Source: Paramecium octaurelia (Eukaryota; Ciliophora; Oligohymenophorea; Peniculida; Parameciidae). From it: 64,000 bases of DNA. This document shows positions 10,710 to 22,815 of this stretch, in pieces (the stretch's first letter is position 1; every line of letters begins with the position of its first letter). The stretch spans positions 289,205 to 353,204 of the forward strand of contig CAJJDP010000129.1 in NCBI GenBank assembly GCA_905182995.1. The letters run 5' to 3'. Both the position numbers and the translations under genes were made by a program. The notes below the pieces were generated by a model, which did not search any database, had not been told where the DNA came from, and saw nothing but the letters and a program-made list of their open reading frames with translations.

Positions 10710-12396
10710 TCATAACATAATTAAAACTCCTAGAATGTTTCCCAAAATTAAATTTCCTGATTCGTCTACATCCAAAAAATGATACCCTTAACTCCAATCA
10801 TAGTACTAGTTTTAATATCAAAGAAGTACTTGAATAGATTTTTTATAGCTTCCTGAAGTTTTCGAAGTAATGTATGAAATTGTATTATTTTCTAAAAGAA
10901 CTTAACCAAAGTGAACTACTGCTGATTAATACGTTTGCTTCTTCTCTTTTTTAATAGCCTATTTTCTAATTTGCTCAATATCAGCTCCATAGATGGTTCC
11001 ATTCTATGAGGCAAAGTAGATTTTATGGTGGAATGGATTATATGCACAGCTCTATATAATATTACATATTTACTTGAGTCTCATCATCCCCAGTTAATGG
11101 TTGGATGAGTCGTTTTTCAACGTTTTGTAAAACTTGAATTGAATCCTTTTTTATAATAGAAAAGAAGCAAAACATTAAAGCCTTTTGGTTTGGATCATCA
11201 TTGATGCATAAAATGAATTTTCCACCTCTATCCCATTTTACTTATGATATTCCCTTTGAAGTAATGTGTCTGTTAAATATTTCTTAAGAATTGGAAGGGT
11301 TAATAATCTTAAGGTTGCCATCATAACCACCACTTAGCAATAAAGGAGAATTGTTATCATTGTGAATATAAAACTATAAATCTTTGATGATTCCCATGTG
11401 ATATGATTCAAGGAAATTGACAATCACAAAGTCTTCTCCTTTTATTTCTATAATGTAGATGTTCCCTTGTTAATCTCCAATCGATATTTTCTATTCTTTG
11501 CAAGGACACCAATCGAAACAATTTAGAATTTGATTAGGAATATCGATCTTGCATAGTATTTTCAATTTATCAGATATTGTGTTGACTAAGGAAAGCATTG
11601 TGAAGCTGCCCTTTGCATTGATGGTGCCTATTGTGGTTATTGATTAAGGGTAGAATTTGATTTGAGTAATGGCACCTTCATTATGATGCATGTATCTAAT
11701 TTTTTATTATTATATGATTCCCAATACTCCATCGCCTTCGTATGTCTTGCCATATAAATGCAACTAGCTAAACTATTGGTTGTCATATTAATTCATTTAG
11801 ATACTCACTAAAATGACACCTTTGTTTATTGCTATATTTAATAGGGAACAACCAAAATAAAGTAAGTAGCCCTTCTCCAACTTGTGAAATTGACCGCTTT
11901 CAACAGGAAGGGAGTCAACCAAAATTTCTTTTTTGTTTAATTTAAATTCATTTCTTTGTATTAGATCGATGCTGTCTTATTTGGCGGAATTATTGGATAT
12001 GGATTTGATTAGGTTTTCATCCAAATTGCTTTCATTGTTGTAGAGGAAAGATTTCTTAAAAACATGAATGCGTGTCATTAATTTTTGAGGAACCTTTTTT
12101 ATTTTCTTTTCTACATTTTCTACTAGAGTGAGACCAGAAAATTACCTTTGGTTTAGTTTTCAGTTATCTTCTTAAAAAAGTCAATGGTGTTATTTTTGGA
12201 TTGCGTGAAGGAGATTTTATTGACAAATGTGTTTTCATGATTGCAATTCTTACAAATTTTTTAGTGGATGTGAAGTTCGAATCCACAAGACTTACAGGCT
12301 TTGAATCCTCTTCTCACTATGTTATAATTCGATAATACTCTTTTTTTAATCCTTTTTTGACGTCTCCTTTTGAGATGACTATTTCTTTAACTTCAT
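10710..12396 (-). CDS. Zinc-ribbon plus beta-propeller protein
   Basis: Roughly 530 aa after removing four short introns inferred by frame (22-24 nt each). The N-terminus is basic (MKLKKQSSQKETSKK) followed by a four-Cys Zn ribbon, CKSCGFELHIHQKICKNC. The rest has WD40-like blades, for example GAITQIKFYPQSITTIGTI, NCFDWCPCKEQKISIGD, LLLSGGYDGNLKIINPSNS, SQVKWDRGGKFILCIN and NPFHHKIYFASQNGTIYGAD. The combination recalls WD40 subunits of nuclear complexes such as TFIIIC, but that is only a resemblance; I cannot assign it. The Zn motif is joined to the propeller through a clean 23-nt intron, so the fusion seems real. Confidence 0.62.
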
Positions 12397-12426
12397 AATT
12401 AATTTATTCAAAATATTAATAAAAAA

Positions 12427-13949
12427 ATGCAAACTTCGGTTAATGCAATTGAAAAGGCAAATGTGCTTAGGAAGGAATTTTTGGAAATCGAAATAAATCA
12501 TGATGAATTGTTATCGATTGAGTAATTTTATAGATGCCTTGATAAGAAGGTATAAACTGCTTCAAAATTTAGTTAAGAAGACAATTTGATAGAGAATTGG
12601 GAGATCAATTATATCAAAGAATGAACAAAAGTTTTAATAACAAAATCACTGTGGATGAATTTATCAAGGTGTTTCTCCAAGCAGAGGAGATCTTAAAGAA
12701 TAAAATCGAAGGTTGTAAAAAGCAGATTATGGATTATAATAAATAAAGAAAATATGTATCAAACCAATTTGATGTATGAATTTGAAAATAATTAAGTCAA
12801 TAAAAGATAGCGAAAGAGTTAATTAATATGGAATAAAGGAGGACAGCCACTTGACTGTTGAATTGTTGGAAGGAATCAATTTTCCAGCTCAAAATGTATC
12901 AGTAATTTTAAAATTGGAAAATTAAAAATAAGAAATCCAATAACAAAATGGACCATCACCTCAATGGAACAAGACCCTTCATTTGTAATACTTTGTTTGT
13001 CATATTCTTATAGTAAAATTTCAACTGGCCTCGAAGAACTACAATTGTTTTTCTACACCATCAACCATCCAAACATACCACAATTACTGGGAACTGTGAC
13101 TTTGTCCTTGTCCCATTTGACCAATCAAACTAAAATTGAAGATTGTTGTCAATTATTTGATAAAAATGGATAGCAAACAAACACCAAAATTAAATTGAGA
13201 TCATAATGGATCTTTAACGATTCAAAATCATTGAGTCATTAAATCGAAGTCTGGAATGAGTAAATAAAAACTGCCTAAGATGACCTAATTGATTTTGAGA
13301 AAGATCTAGCTACACTCTATGAACCATTTCCAAATTACGTCCAACTTATTCGCAGTATAGAAAAAGAAGACCTGGCTATAAACCATTAACCGCCTAACAC
13401 TTTAGTGATGACACCAATCAATAATATTAGTTCTCAATATGATTACAAATTATACACTCGACTGAGTATCTTAATTGTAATGGGACTTAGTGTATTTATT
13501 TGTTTTGGAAAAACTCAATTTTTGGATGTAAAAATTGTTTATATCCAAAATAGTTAATTATATGCTTCTTCTTCATTATAGAATTTGAATTCAATAGACT
13601 CTACAAATAGCGGTTAATATACTATTCTGTAGCTGTGGGTATCTCATTGTTATGCGATTTGGTGTGGGCAATCAAGTATTCTAGAGGATTTTGGGGTAGT
13701 GAAGCAACTGAAACTGATAAATATTATGCCATAGAGAACGGACCCAATAGATTAGCCTTAATTTTACTTTATGTGTCTTTCGTATTTAAGGTAGTTTATA
13801 TAGTGACTATGATAGTTAATTTTATGCGCACTTTTAGGAGCATTAAGTCAAGAGATGCCAGAGCAATTGGAGGAACAGTTGCCGAATAAGAATAAATAAG
13901 TGAAATAATAATTGTTGTATTAAAAAAACAAGACTGCTTAATTTGGTGA
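12427..13949 (+). CDS. C2-domain membrane protein with EF-hand-like N-terminus
   Basis: Four introns (12550-12572, 12774-12796, 12985-13013, 13528-13553). The N-terminal ~100 residues are helical with an EF-hand-like pattern (NHDELLSIEQFYRCL, FNNKITVDEFIKVF). A C2 domain follows (LTVELLEGINFPAQN ... PQWNKTLHFKI ... LLGTVTLSLSHL), then a helical linker and a C-terminal block of hydrophobic segments (LSILIVMGLSVFICF, IIICFFFIIEF, SVAVGISLLCDLVW, IILLYVSFVFKVVYIVT-like), suggesting about four TM helices. Likely a Ca2+/phospholipid-responsive membrane protein. The exact 3' end is uncertain: an extra small intron would move the stop to 13977. Confidence 0.7.
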
Positions 13950-14002
13950 GGATAACAGCACATTTTACAATTATTGATTTGATTTCTTTATTATTAAAAA
14001 AA

Positions 14003-15495
14003 ATGTAATTTAATTATGAAATACTTTAAGAAATATATTCAAGTGGTCGAGTGAGGGTTGAGAAGGTGAGATCATTGGCAGACAATTAGACCTACATTTA
14101 GAAAACTTACCTGTCCAATAAGAATGAAGGTATGTGTCAAAATGGATTATTGATTAGGTTTGAATGCTATAAAGATGTTGGCTCAAATAAAAAATTAGTT
14201 TCTATTGTAAGTTATTGAATACATGGAAAATGAAGAATAACAATTAGTAATCATTTAAGAATATTGTGATTAAGGAGATCTGAAAACTTTCACATTATAA
14301 CATATCGGTTACAAAATGCAAGAGAGCATAATATGGTCACTATTTCTTTAAATGGCTTACGCTCTATTACAACTTAATGAGTTAGGTATACAACACAGGG
14401 TTCTCATACCAGAAAACATACTATTATTGGCAAGAACTGAAGGGTATTAGATCAGAATAACTGATTTTCATAAGTCATCGAGATAGACATTATGTTAATT
14501 GCCCTGTCCAGCAATCTACTTGCCACATGAATACTTTTTTGATGGCCAGTACACCCAAAAGTCTCACATTTGGTAGATTGGCCACATTCTATATTTTATG
14601 GTCTCTCAGAAATTGCTATTTCCCTAATCAACTCCGGAGAACCAAATTAAGGAGTAATTGCGTCGAGGAAGAATCCAAATAAATATTTCAGACTTTTACT
14701 CGCCTGGCTTGGTCAAATTGATTAATGTTTGTTTGATTATCAGAGAAAATCAGAGACCAAATATTCTATAGATTTTAAGGATGAAGGAGGTGAAGGAGGC
14801 CATCAATCGACCTTATTACGAATTTTCATTAGAATAGAAAAGACATTTAATGTATTGGATTAATAGTTCAGAGACTACTATTTCATATCCAGTTTAATAT
14901 TCATTTAATGAATTTGATTTACATTCACCCAAATAGATATCAAAGGAAATTGTTGTAAAAAAGAATTTTTAAAATTCAAAATTACCAGAAATATTTTAAT
15001 AAAAATAAAAAACCAAAAAATCTTCTTCAGAAAGAAAACTTGATTCTGAAAATCTCAAGACTGAAATAAAAAGAAAAGAGGACATCTACTTATAATAATA
15101 ACTTCTTTCGTAAACTTATACAAACAAATATTTTGTTGGAGTTGTAAAACCTATCAGTTATCATAAAAAATAATAATAATAATAAGTTAAAATTGAGGCT
15201 CCAGCAAGATTCTCTATTCCTTATGAGAAACAGCTGGACTCCATTTTTTAAAATCTATTGGATAGCAAGAAATAACTTTGTAGCGAGTGGATTGGAGATT
15301 CAGAATACATGTTTTTGAAATCTCAGATAAAATTAAATGTAAGGATCATCCATTTATTTTTTTTAGAAAACAGATAAATTGATGAACTATATGTAATACA
15401 GATACCCCAAAGTTAATAGCAGTGTAATCTTGAAATAAATTAATGATATTGCTGATTTGGAACAACAAAGATCTTACAGCAAAACTAAATAATGA
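14003..15495 (+). CDS. NEK-like pseudokinase with disordered tail
   Basis: The kinase fold is recognisable: RVEKVRSLADNQTYIQKTYLS aligns with NEK-type strands including the ATP-binding Lys, then EYMENEEQQLVIIQEYCDQG, the catalytic-loop position QHRVLIPENILLL, RITDFHKSSRQT and PHEYFFDGQYTQKSHIW. Key residues are changed: the Gly loop reads SSGRVRVEK instead of GxGxxG, HRD is HRV (catalytic Asp lost) and DFG is DFH. It is therefore probably non-catalytic. Two introns are inferred (one ~28 nt in the N-lobe, one ~32 nt near 15340). The C-terminal half is Lys/Ser/Gln-rich. The start at 14003 is the only Met in frame with the Gly-loop region. The channel gene follows 70 bp downstream on the same strand. 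Confidence 0.78.
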
Positions 15496-15565
15496 CTGTA
15501 TTGTAATTTTAATATTTTGTTTGAAGCAGTTAAAATAACTTTTTTATTAATTTATATATAATTTA

Positions 15566-18500
15566 ATGTCTCAAAGGCTTTTGAGAAAATCAAGAACTAA
15601 TCAGAATGATTAAAGTCAATGCTAAAGCCAAGGGCATGCTTCTCCAGTCCTCAATGATGAGCAAATGAGAAATTTTAAAATCGAATTCTCCGACCTATCA
15701 AGGAAAAGATTGAGTGACAGTGGAGAAGTCAAAGATCCAACAATTTATAGTTAACGTAAATCCAGACTCTCCTAATTTTCTCAAATCAATCATCGGCAAC
15801 GGGATTTAAGCGAACACAACCCCAGCCTTCCATAATGTACAGCTACCACTAAATAATATTATTAATTAAAATGGAAGGAATTAAATGGGCTACCAAAGCA
15901 AACTGACATACAGTAAATTATCAGGACATTTCTGTAGAAACTTAAAAGAAATGCAAACATAGTGGAATCTCCTGTTTCCAACACTTACTTCAAAGAAAAC
16001 TACTTGAAACAAGAGGTGTAACTCTAACCCTCCTACCTTTTACACTTGAGACAATTTTTTCAATACACTAGATTGCTATCTTATATCCTAGTTCCATTGT
16101 AAGCCGGAACCAATTCAGTGTAATTATGGGTCTTAGGTTTAATCCTCTTATTGTTACTAATCGAATAAATTGATTATATTTTTAAACTAAAACTGGAAAG
16201 AGTGAATATCACTTGCAATTTTGTTTATATAGCAAGCACGTTATTAATTAATTTTGATTTCGGCAATACAGGGAAATTAGTATTGTTACTCCTCTTACTG
16301 ACTGGGATCAAATACTAGTTCCATTGGAATGCAATCACGTTTTCCTTTATATTTTTGATCTACATCAACTACATCGCCAATCTTTGGCTGTTACTCCAAG
16401 ACGACGAGTTCGGTTACATCGAATCAGTGATTTGGACAATGAACAATTGTGTATAACATTAACTATAATTAGAAAGTTGCCCTTCCATAATATTGAGTCG
16501 CACCATCAATCCAACCAGGTCTACACAATACTAGTCCAGATTGCATCCTACTATTTTTAATTGCTATTTTTGACCTCTTTCATTAAATTCTTGTTCTCCA
16601 CAAATGAGTACTGTTTTAAGTTAATTCTAGAATGAAGATGTTTTCAGACTTCTTAGAGAACAATAAGGTTGATCACAGAATGATATAGGATACAAGGGAA
16701 GTGTTGAAGGAAAATCAATATTCAAACACATTGGCAACTGTAACTAAGAGTTCGATTTATATTAGGTTAACAACTTGATGCAATCGCTTCCAATTAATTT
16801 ATAGAAGCCTTTGTTTTTCTTAATGAAGAGCAAGAAATTATAGCAGATCAGTTTTTTTAAGTAGTATTTTTCTAAGTAATCTTTGGATCAGATTGGATAT
16901 GAATCAACTCTCAAGTTTTATAAAACCAATGAAATAATTGTTGAGAAAGGCCAATTAGATGAGTACATGTATGTAGTGCTTCAAGGAGAAATAGGGATAT
17001 ACGATAAGAATATTTATTTGCAAAATTTACCTGCAAACTAAGCTATTGGAATAGAAAATTTGCTTATGAGTCAAGGACATAATCTAACAATGAGAAGTAA
17101 GGGTAATTCTATACTTATTTAAATAAAACACTCATTATTTTGGGATACGATAAAAAAGATTAATAGCGATTTAGAAATATTGCATTCCATAAAAAATGAA
17201 GTGCTATTTATGAATAAAATAGAATTATTGTTACAAAATTGTTATGTCTGTGGATCATAATATCATCTGAGTTCAGGATGTAATAAAGTGCATTCGGTTT
17301 TAAACAAAAACATAGTTATCAGTAGATATTTATATTCAGTCCCACAAAAAAGAGAGAAATTTGAAAGGAAATGGGATTGGAGAGTGAACTCTTTATACAA
17401 TTTTAAACTAGTACGAAGTTGTGGAAGGAGATTGAAAAGGAATTATGGATTCATGTTTCAAGAACCAGAAATAAATAATCGAATAGATTATTATGATGAG
17501 GAAGAAGAAGAGGAGGATGAAGATGAAGATGATGAAGAAATTCAATTAGGTAGATAATCATACAAAGATTTAACCAACCCATCAAGAGTATATTTATATA
17601 TCTACTTTAGAAAAGTGTTGAAATGATTTCAGGTCAAACTTTGAGGGACATCATCTATCATGATCATATTGATAACGAAGAATAGTTGTAATATTACTAA
17701 TAATAATGGCAATCACAATAACAACAACAGGAAATTAATAGACATTAAGTCAATAAGTAAACCCTACAAACTGCTGGTTTCCAAACAGGTGAGGATTTGT
17801 ATTTTGGAGATTCAATCAACATTCCATTACAACACAAATAGTTTACTTAAAATAGCAATACTTTCAGATCATCAAGTGGATAAAATACTTATTAGAGTCA
17901 AAAGAGTTAGTAATTAAAACAATAACAATATCAGCAAACCTAATAACAAACACAGTAATCTTTATATTAATCGAAAACATATGCTTAAAGTCCCCTTGGA
18001 ACAAATCAACTGTTAGTTAGTAGTAGCAGAAATGCTCAACCAAAATTAACATTTTCATATGATCCATTCTATCATGAATAAAATTCTAAATAAGTATTGG
18101 CTGCTCCATAGCCCGAATATTAGGCGATGTCCAGACCCTAATATAGATCCTCTACTAATTACGTTCCAAGTGTATAAAATCAATTGCCAATAGTCTCAGA
18201 AGAGAGCAACTCATTATTGAATATCCCAATAGCAAATAATCCATATCAATCTGCAATGTCAATCAGCTCTGTTGGTATGTCCAGCATTGATGAAGTTCAA
18301 AGGAGAGACGGAAATAATCCGTCTACTATTGTTAGGCGAACTACTCAAAAATAAACGAATACAGTCTCTAGTGCTGTTAGTCCTGATATTAAGAAGAAGT
18401 CCATTTCAGCATCTAACTCTAGATCATACTCAGCTTTGTCTTCTAGATAAAACTAACACTATAGTGACTTAGATAATGTCTTATATAAGTAAGATCTTAG

Positions 18501-18627
18501 GGATAACTTTGATATTGATTAAATCGGAATATATTAATAGTTTAAACCTTAGAATAATTATGATTGTGTTGTAAACTAAATCAAGATACAGTCTAAGAAA
18601 CTTATCAAGAAAAAGAAACTCAAATGA
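15566..18627 (+). CDS. Cyclic-nucleotide-binding-domain ion channel (CNG/HCN-like) with atypical pore
   Basis: Membrane channel of the voltage-gated superfamily. About 120 disordered residues precede the first TM segments (LSYILVPLQAG, LWVLGLILLLLLIEQ, FVYIASTLLINFDF, GKLVLLLLLLTGIKYQF, AITFSFIFLIYINYIANL), then a pore-like region FGYIESVIWTMNNC and VYTILVQIASYYFQLLF. The linker KMFSDFLENNKVDHRMIQDT resembles a C-linker. The cNMP-binding domain shows LKFYKTNEIIVEKGQLDEYM and VVLQGEIGIYD. The usual TVGYGD filter is absent. Several introns are needed; the one in the pore (near 16452) ends unusually in AAAG and is the least certain. A polyacidic run (17497-17542) and a Ser/Gln-rich C-terminal tail of ~320 residues complete it. 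Confidence 0.75.
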
Positions 18628-18647
18628 TAAAATATATATTATTTACA

Positions 18648-19892
18648 ATGACAATAATATTTTATATTAAATTTATGTTCATACCATACAAAAAAAATAA
18701 AGGGTACAAAATCCCTGTTATATTTGAATTCGGACAATAAAATACAAGAGTAGGATATGCAGGAACTGATGGACCAGAAGTTGTTTTGCCTTCTGATTTG
18801 TTAATGGATAGCGAGGGAAACATGAAGTTTATTGAATAAAATAGCACATATTAACCAATTGGATTTGATGTTAAGAATATCCTTCAAGGAGGCCAGATAG
18901 TTGATTTCGATATATGGAAAGAATATGTAGAACACATTCTCAATAATGTTTTATTTTAAGAGAAACAATTCCCCTTTTTCTTTGTTGAAAATGGAAATGT
19001 CAAAAAGGAAACCAGAAACAAAATCATTGAAATGCTTTTTGAAGAAATTGATGTTTCCTCTGTGTTCTTTCACAGAAACACAATGCTAGCATAATATATA
19101 GTAGGAAAAGATAATGTACTAGTAGTAGATTGTGGAGCATCGCATACAACAATTACTCCTATATTAGATGGAAATGTTATAGAAAAAGGTAATCTAAATG
19201 ATATAAAATTTCAGGTATTCTTAGAGGTGACATAGGAGGGGAGTACATAACTAATAAACTATATGAGGTTTGGAAATAATAGGGATTGGCCTTTTCTAGA
19301 TTTAAAAATTATAGTCAGCTCTCACCCTCTCTGTAAATGTATGGAGATTTGGAGATAGTTAGAGAAATCAAGCATTAGTGTGTTAAACTATATGATCAAC
19401 CTATAGAGAATTTGTAATTTTACATATTTACTAATTTTAAGAAAATTCAATCCAACTGTTGACAATCAAGCTTACGAATTACCAGACTAAACTAAATTGT
19501 TAATCTCTGAAGAAATGTACAAGTATCCAGAATTCTTATATGAACCAACTGAAAATTTTGAAGGATTGGATAAAGCATTAGAAACAAGTTTGGAGAAAAT
19601 TGATTCGGATTATAGAAAGGAACTTGTTCAGAATGTTATTCTGATAGGAGGAGCAAGTTGCACAGTTAATATGGTTGAAAGATTTTAAAGAGCTATCAAT
19701 AATCTTAAAATTTTTGGATTATCTTCGAGAAGCAAAGTGCAAACCCTACCCAAATTTTTTGATCGTTAACATGCATCTTGGTTGGGAGCTTCCATTGTGG
19801 CAAGTTCATAGATATATGATCAATGGACCTTAAATAAATCAGACTATGATGAACATGGATCGTCTCTAATTGAAAAAAAGATGTTTTATTGA
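18648..19892 (+). CDS. Actin-related protein (divergent ARP)
   Basis: Actin-fold protein of about 395 aa, the family's usual size, with introns 19189-19214 and 19414-19441. Visible actin landmarks: VIFEFGQQNTRVGYAG (phosphate 1), PFFFVENGNVKKETRNKI, MLAQYIVGKDNVLVVDCGA (phosphate 2 / connect), ILRGDIGGEYIT, VILIGGASCTVNMVERF (adenosine motif) and the C-terminal ASWLGASIVAS. It diverges at the ATP-binding loops, so it is an ARP rather than a conventional actin; it could be a nuclear ARP4/BAF53-like or a ciliate-specific ARP. The first ATG lies only 20 bp after the preceding stop; an in-frame ATG at 18675 is an alternative start. Confidence 0.82.
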
Positions 19893-20028
19893 TATTGAAT
19901 TATCATTTATACCACATATGAGATTTCCTGTTCTCTAAATTCATTTTTAGTCATGACATAATGTCTAAACAATTAAATGAATTAATTCTAAAGTTTGATA
20001 AAATATATAAATTTTATTTCTTTTTTTA

Positions 20029-20937
20029 ATGCTACTATTTCCTGAAAGTCGCTATCCTATTGAAAACAGGAAAAAGTCATAAACATATTATTAAGAGTCT
20101 AAAATTAAAGAGTTGTTATCAAATTCAGTAGGAGAGGCTATCAAGTACAAACCATCGAAACCAATTAACTCTAAATTGGATTATGAGGAAAATTAATATT
20201 TGGCCAATAAGAATAAGCAAAGCTATTTGCAAAGCAATATTTTCCATGATACAAAAATTTAAATTAGAAATGATAAACAAGCACTCCAATATTAAAATAA
20301 TAAAAAAAAGTAATCAGCCATCCTCTCATCCAGAGTTACAACTGAACCTCAATATTAACAGCCCTCATATGTAAGAGGTACTTTAAATGCAGAATTCAGA
20401 AAAGACGATATAAAAGTTGAAAATAAACAATCTTAGCAGAGTGTATTATTTAATACTCTTGGGAAATATTACGATGAGCACAAACATCCTGGTAAAACTA
20501 ATTTTATGGCGTCTGATCTGACCTTTCTTAAACATGACTCTTTGAGGGACAAGAAATTAGAACATCAAGAAAGGTAGTTGGAGGCAGAATATTAGAAACA
20601 AAAGAGTTATTTATCGTAATATAATTCTACTTAGAGTCAATCAAGGAGGCAATCAAAATAAGAATAAGAAATAAATGTTAAATTGAATCAAATAGAAATA
20701 CCTAAATAAGAGATTACAGGTTATGACATTGTTATAGAATCAAAAGGAAAAGGCTTTCTACCAAATTAATTTAAAAGCATCGTCAAGCACAATGGATTTC
20801 AAATAAAACAATAAGAGAATGATCATTATGTAATCTAACCTTTAGGAGGGACTAATAACATATAGTCTATTGTTAAATATTTAAAGAATTATGATAACAA
20901 AGCTAAAATAGAGAAGGTACCGTATTAATAACATTGA
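20029..20937 (+). CDS. Uncharacterised Gln-rich protein
   Basis: An uninterrupted code-6 ORF of about 302 aa (MLLFPESRYPIENRKKSQTY...). It is strongly hydrophilic and Gln/Lys-rich, with a helical stretch DSLRDKKLEHQERQLEAEYQ and a more ordered C-terminus (ITGYDIVIESKGKGFLPNQF, HYVIQPLGGTNN). No signal peptide, TM segment or known motif. I do not recognise the family. It is convergent with POC5, with only 30 bp between stops. Confidence 0.65.
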
Positions 20938-20967
20938 AAATTATTAATTTCAAAATAATTAATGCAT

Positions 20968-22466
20968 TCATTTCTTCTTAAATGTAGATGAACTAGATGT
21001 TGTAGTCTATTTTTGAGGTTATTTAGTTTAGACTTGTTTTGTTTGGACTGTCTGTTTCTTAATGGATTAGGTCTAAGATGGTATGGTAGAAGGATTGTCA
21101 AAGGTTACTTTAATAACTTTGCCTTCATTTTATTCATCATCTCTATCAAATTATAGATCATCTAAATAAATTTTGAAATTACCTTGTTATACTAATTTCG
21201 ATATTGACATATTTATGCTCTGATTTTCAGTAATTTCTGACAATTACTTCATTCCAACAATGGGGGCATCTTTCCAACGATGATCATTTGTTTCTAATCT
21301 ATTTTGTTAGTGATAAGTGATATTTTTAGGAGGTGAATGCTATCTCTACCATTGATCTTTGCTTTCATTTAAAATCAATGTATCATTTAATTAATTAAAT
21401 TATTAAGGTTAATGAAGAGTTGACTATTATTACTATGTAGTAGTTGATTACTAGAATGGATTCATTAATAAATTGGTGGCTAAGGAATCTAACTCCATTT
21501 ATTGAGATGCCCCATTCAATACATTCATGGCTTCAAAATTGAGAGCACAAACTCCTCTCATAAAAGCCCTCTTTAAGTTCTCTTGCATTGATAATTTGAT
21601 TTTGTTGGCTTCATCTAATTAAGATGTAGCTTCCAATAATTTCTACTCCAATAATTATTGTTCTTTTTGAAATTTAGCCATCAACAAATCCACATCATTT
21701 TAATGAGCCAATTTCATTTTTTCAGATTAATTAATTCTGATTTGAATATTGAACTGCTTCTTCCATAAATTAAAAATCCATCTTTATAAATACAGTTTGT
21801 AATGCTTAGTCCCTTTTTTTTAATTCTAAAATATTTATTTTATATTACATTTTTCTTCTTTAACGAATATTTAGCATACATCTTTAAACCTTTTAACACA
21901 TTTGATAAGACTTATTATCTTCTTTTTGTATTCTTCATTTTACCACAATATAATGCAATTTTCTCAGATCTCTCAGTAATCTAATTACAAATTCTCATTT
22001 ATTCAGCCAATTATTCTTTTGTTTATGATAATTCATTATTTTTCAATTCATACATTTACAGGTACTTTTCAGTGTCTTATTTGATTGTTTATTTTTAGTC
22101 CTCCAACATGGATCTCTTCATAGCCATAAATTCACTTGTGGCTTCAGTCTTAAATACATTTAAAATATGTTCCAATCTTATTTTAAATTGTTCTGTGTCC
22201 TCATCTATTATTTGAGGAGCATGATTTCTAATTTTGTTACTGTTCTTTTTTGCTTCTTCGTTATTCGGCACATAGTTTTCTAGAATACTATAATTAACAA
22301 AACCTTTATTCCATGGATTAGAAACACATTTACTAGAAGTGATATCAGATTCAGTTTTCGAAGGACTGGGCGATGGCTATTTTAATTATTCATTTTTGGT
22401 TTATTTCCACTTTTGACTTAATTTAGTAAAATCACATAGATCATCCAAATCGTTTACAAAACTCAT
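20968..22466 (-). CDS. POC5: POC5-like centriolar/basal-body protein
   Basis: Centriole distal-lumen scaffold protein that binds centrins in other organisms. About 490 aa with one 23-nt intron. The diagnostic segment is ENLKRAFMRGVCALNFEAMN, the highly conserved POC5 box, preceded by KHYKLYLQRWIFNLWKKQF, a Trp-containing centrin-binding-type repeat, and a long coiled coil (SEKMKLAHQNDVDLLMAKFQ...). The N-terminus is short and acidic (MSFVNDLDDL). The C-terminal third is polar and low in complexity. With B9D1 in the same window this is the second cilium/basal-body gene. Confidence 0.88.
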
Positions 22467-22520
22467 TCAAATTTGAATTATTAACTATAAAATAATATAA
22501 TAAATACATTATTAATAATT

Positions 22521-22777
22521 ATGGTATATTCTCCATATTAGCCCTTAATAGACCCAAAGCACTACAGCAATTTATCAATTGTCTTAACATTTATTGGGTT
22601 TTGTTTCTTATCAGATTTTGTAATGTAACAACTCATATGCTAAATGATAGTTATTAATTTACTAAATAAAAAGAATAAAGAGCATTAACAAAAGAGTTGG
22701 CAATTGGGTTTTTTACAGCTCTGTTTTTATCCTCCGGCACAGTATTCACATTTTTAGCTTTAGGGTTGTATTTTTGA
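22521..22777 (+). CDS. TMEM258: TMEM258 homologue, oligosaccharyltransferase subunit
   Basis: Tiny ER membrane protein (about 76 aa), a subunit of the OST complex for N-glycosylation. It is split by one 26-nt intron (22625-22650). After splicing it reads two TM helices: LSIVLTFIGFCFLSDFVIYQ and ELAIGFFTALFLSSGTVF followed by LALGLYF, collinear with TMEM258 (P...P....L.V.L...G.....FFVYEVT and KEL...L..SLF.GFG.LFL.L..GIYV). It sits in the 349-bp gap between two minus-strand genes, divergent from POC5 and convergent with the giant acidic gene. Confidence 0.85.
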
Positions 22778-22815
22778 GTATCAATTATAAACATTTAATA
22801 TATATTAGACAATAA

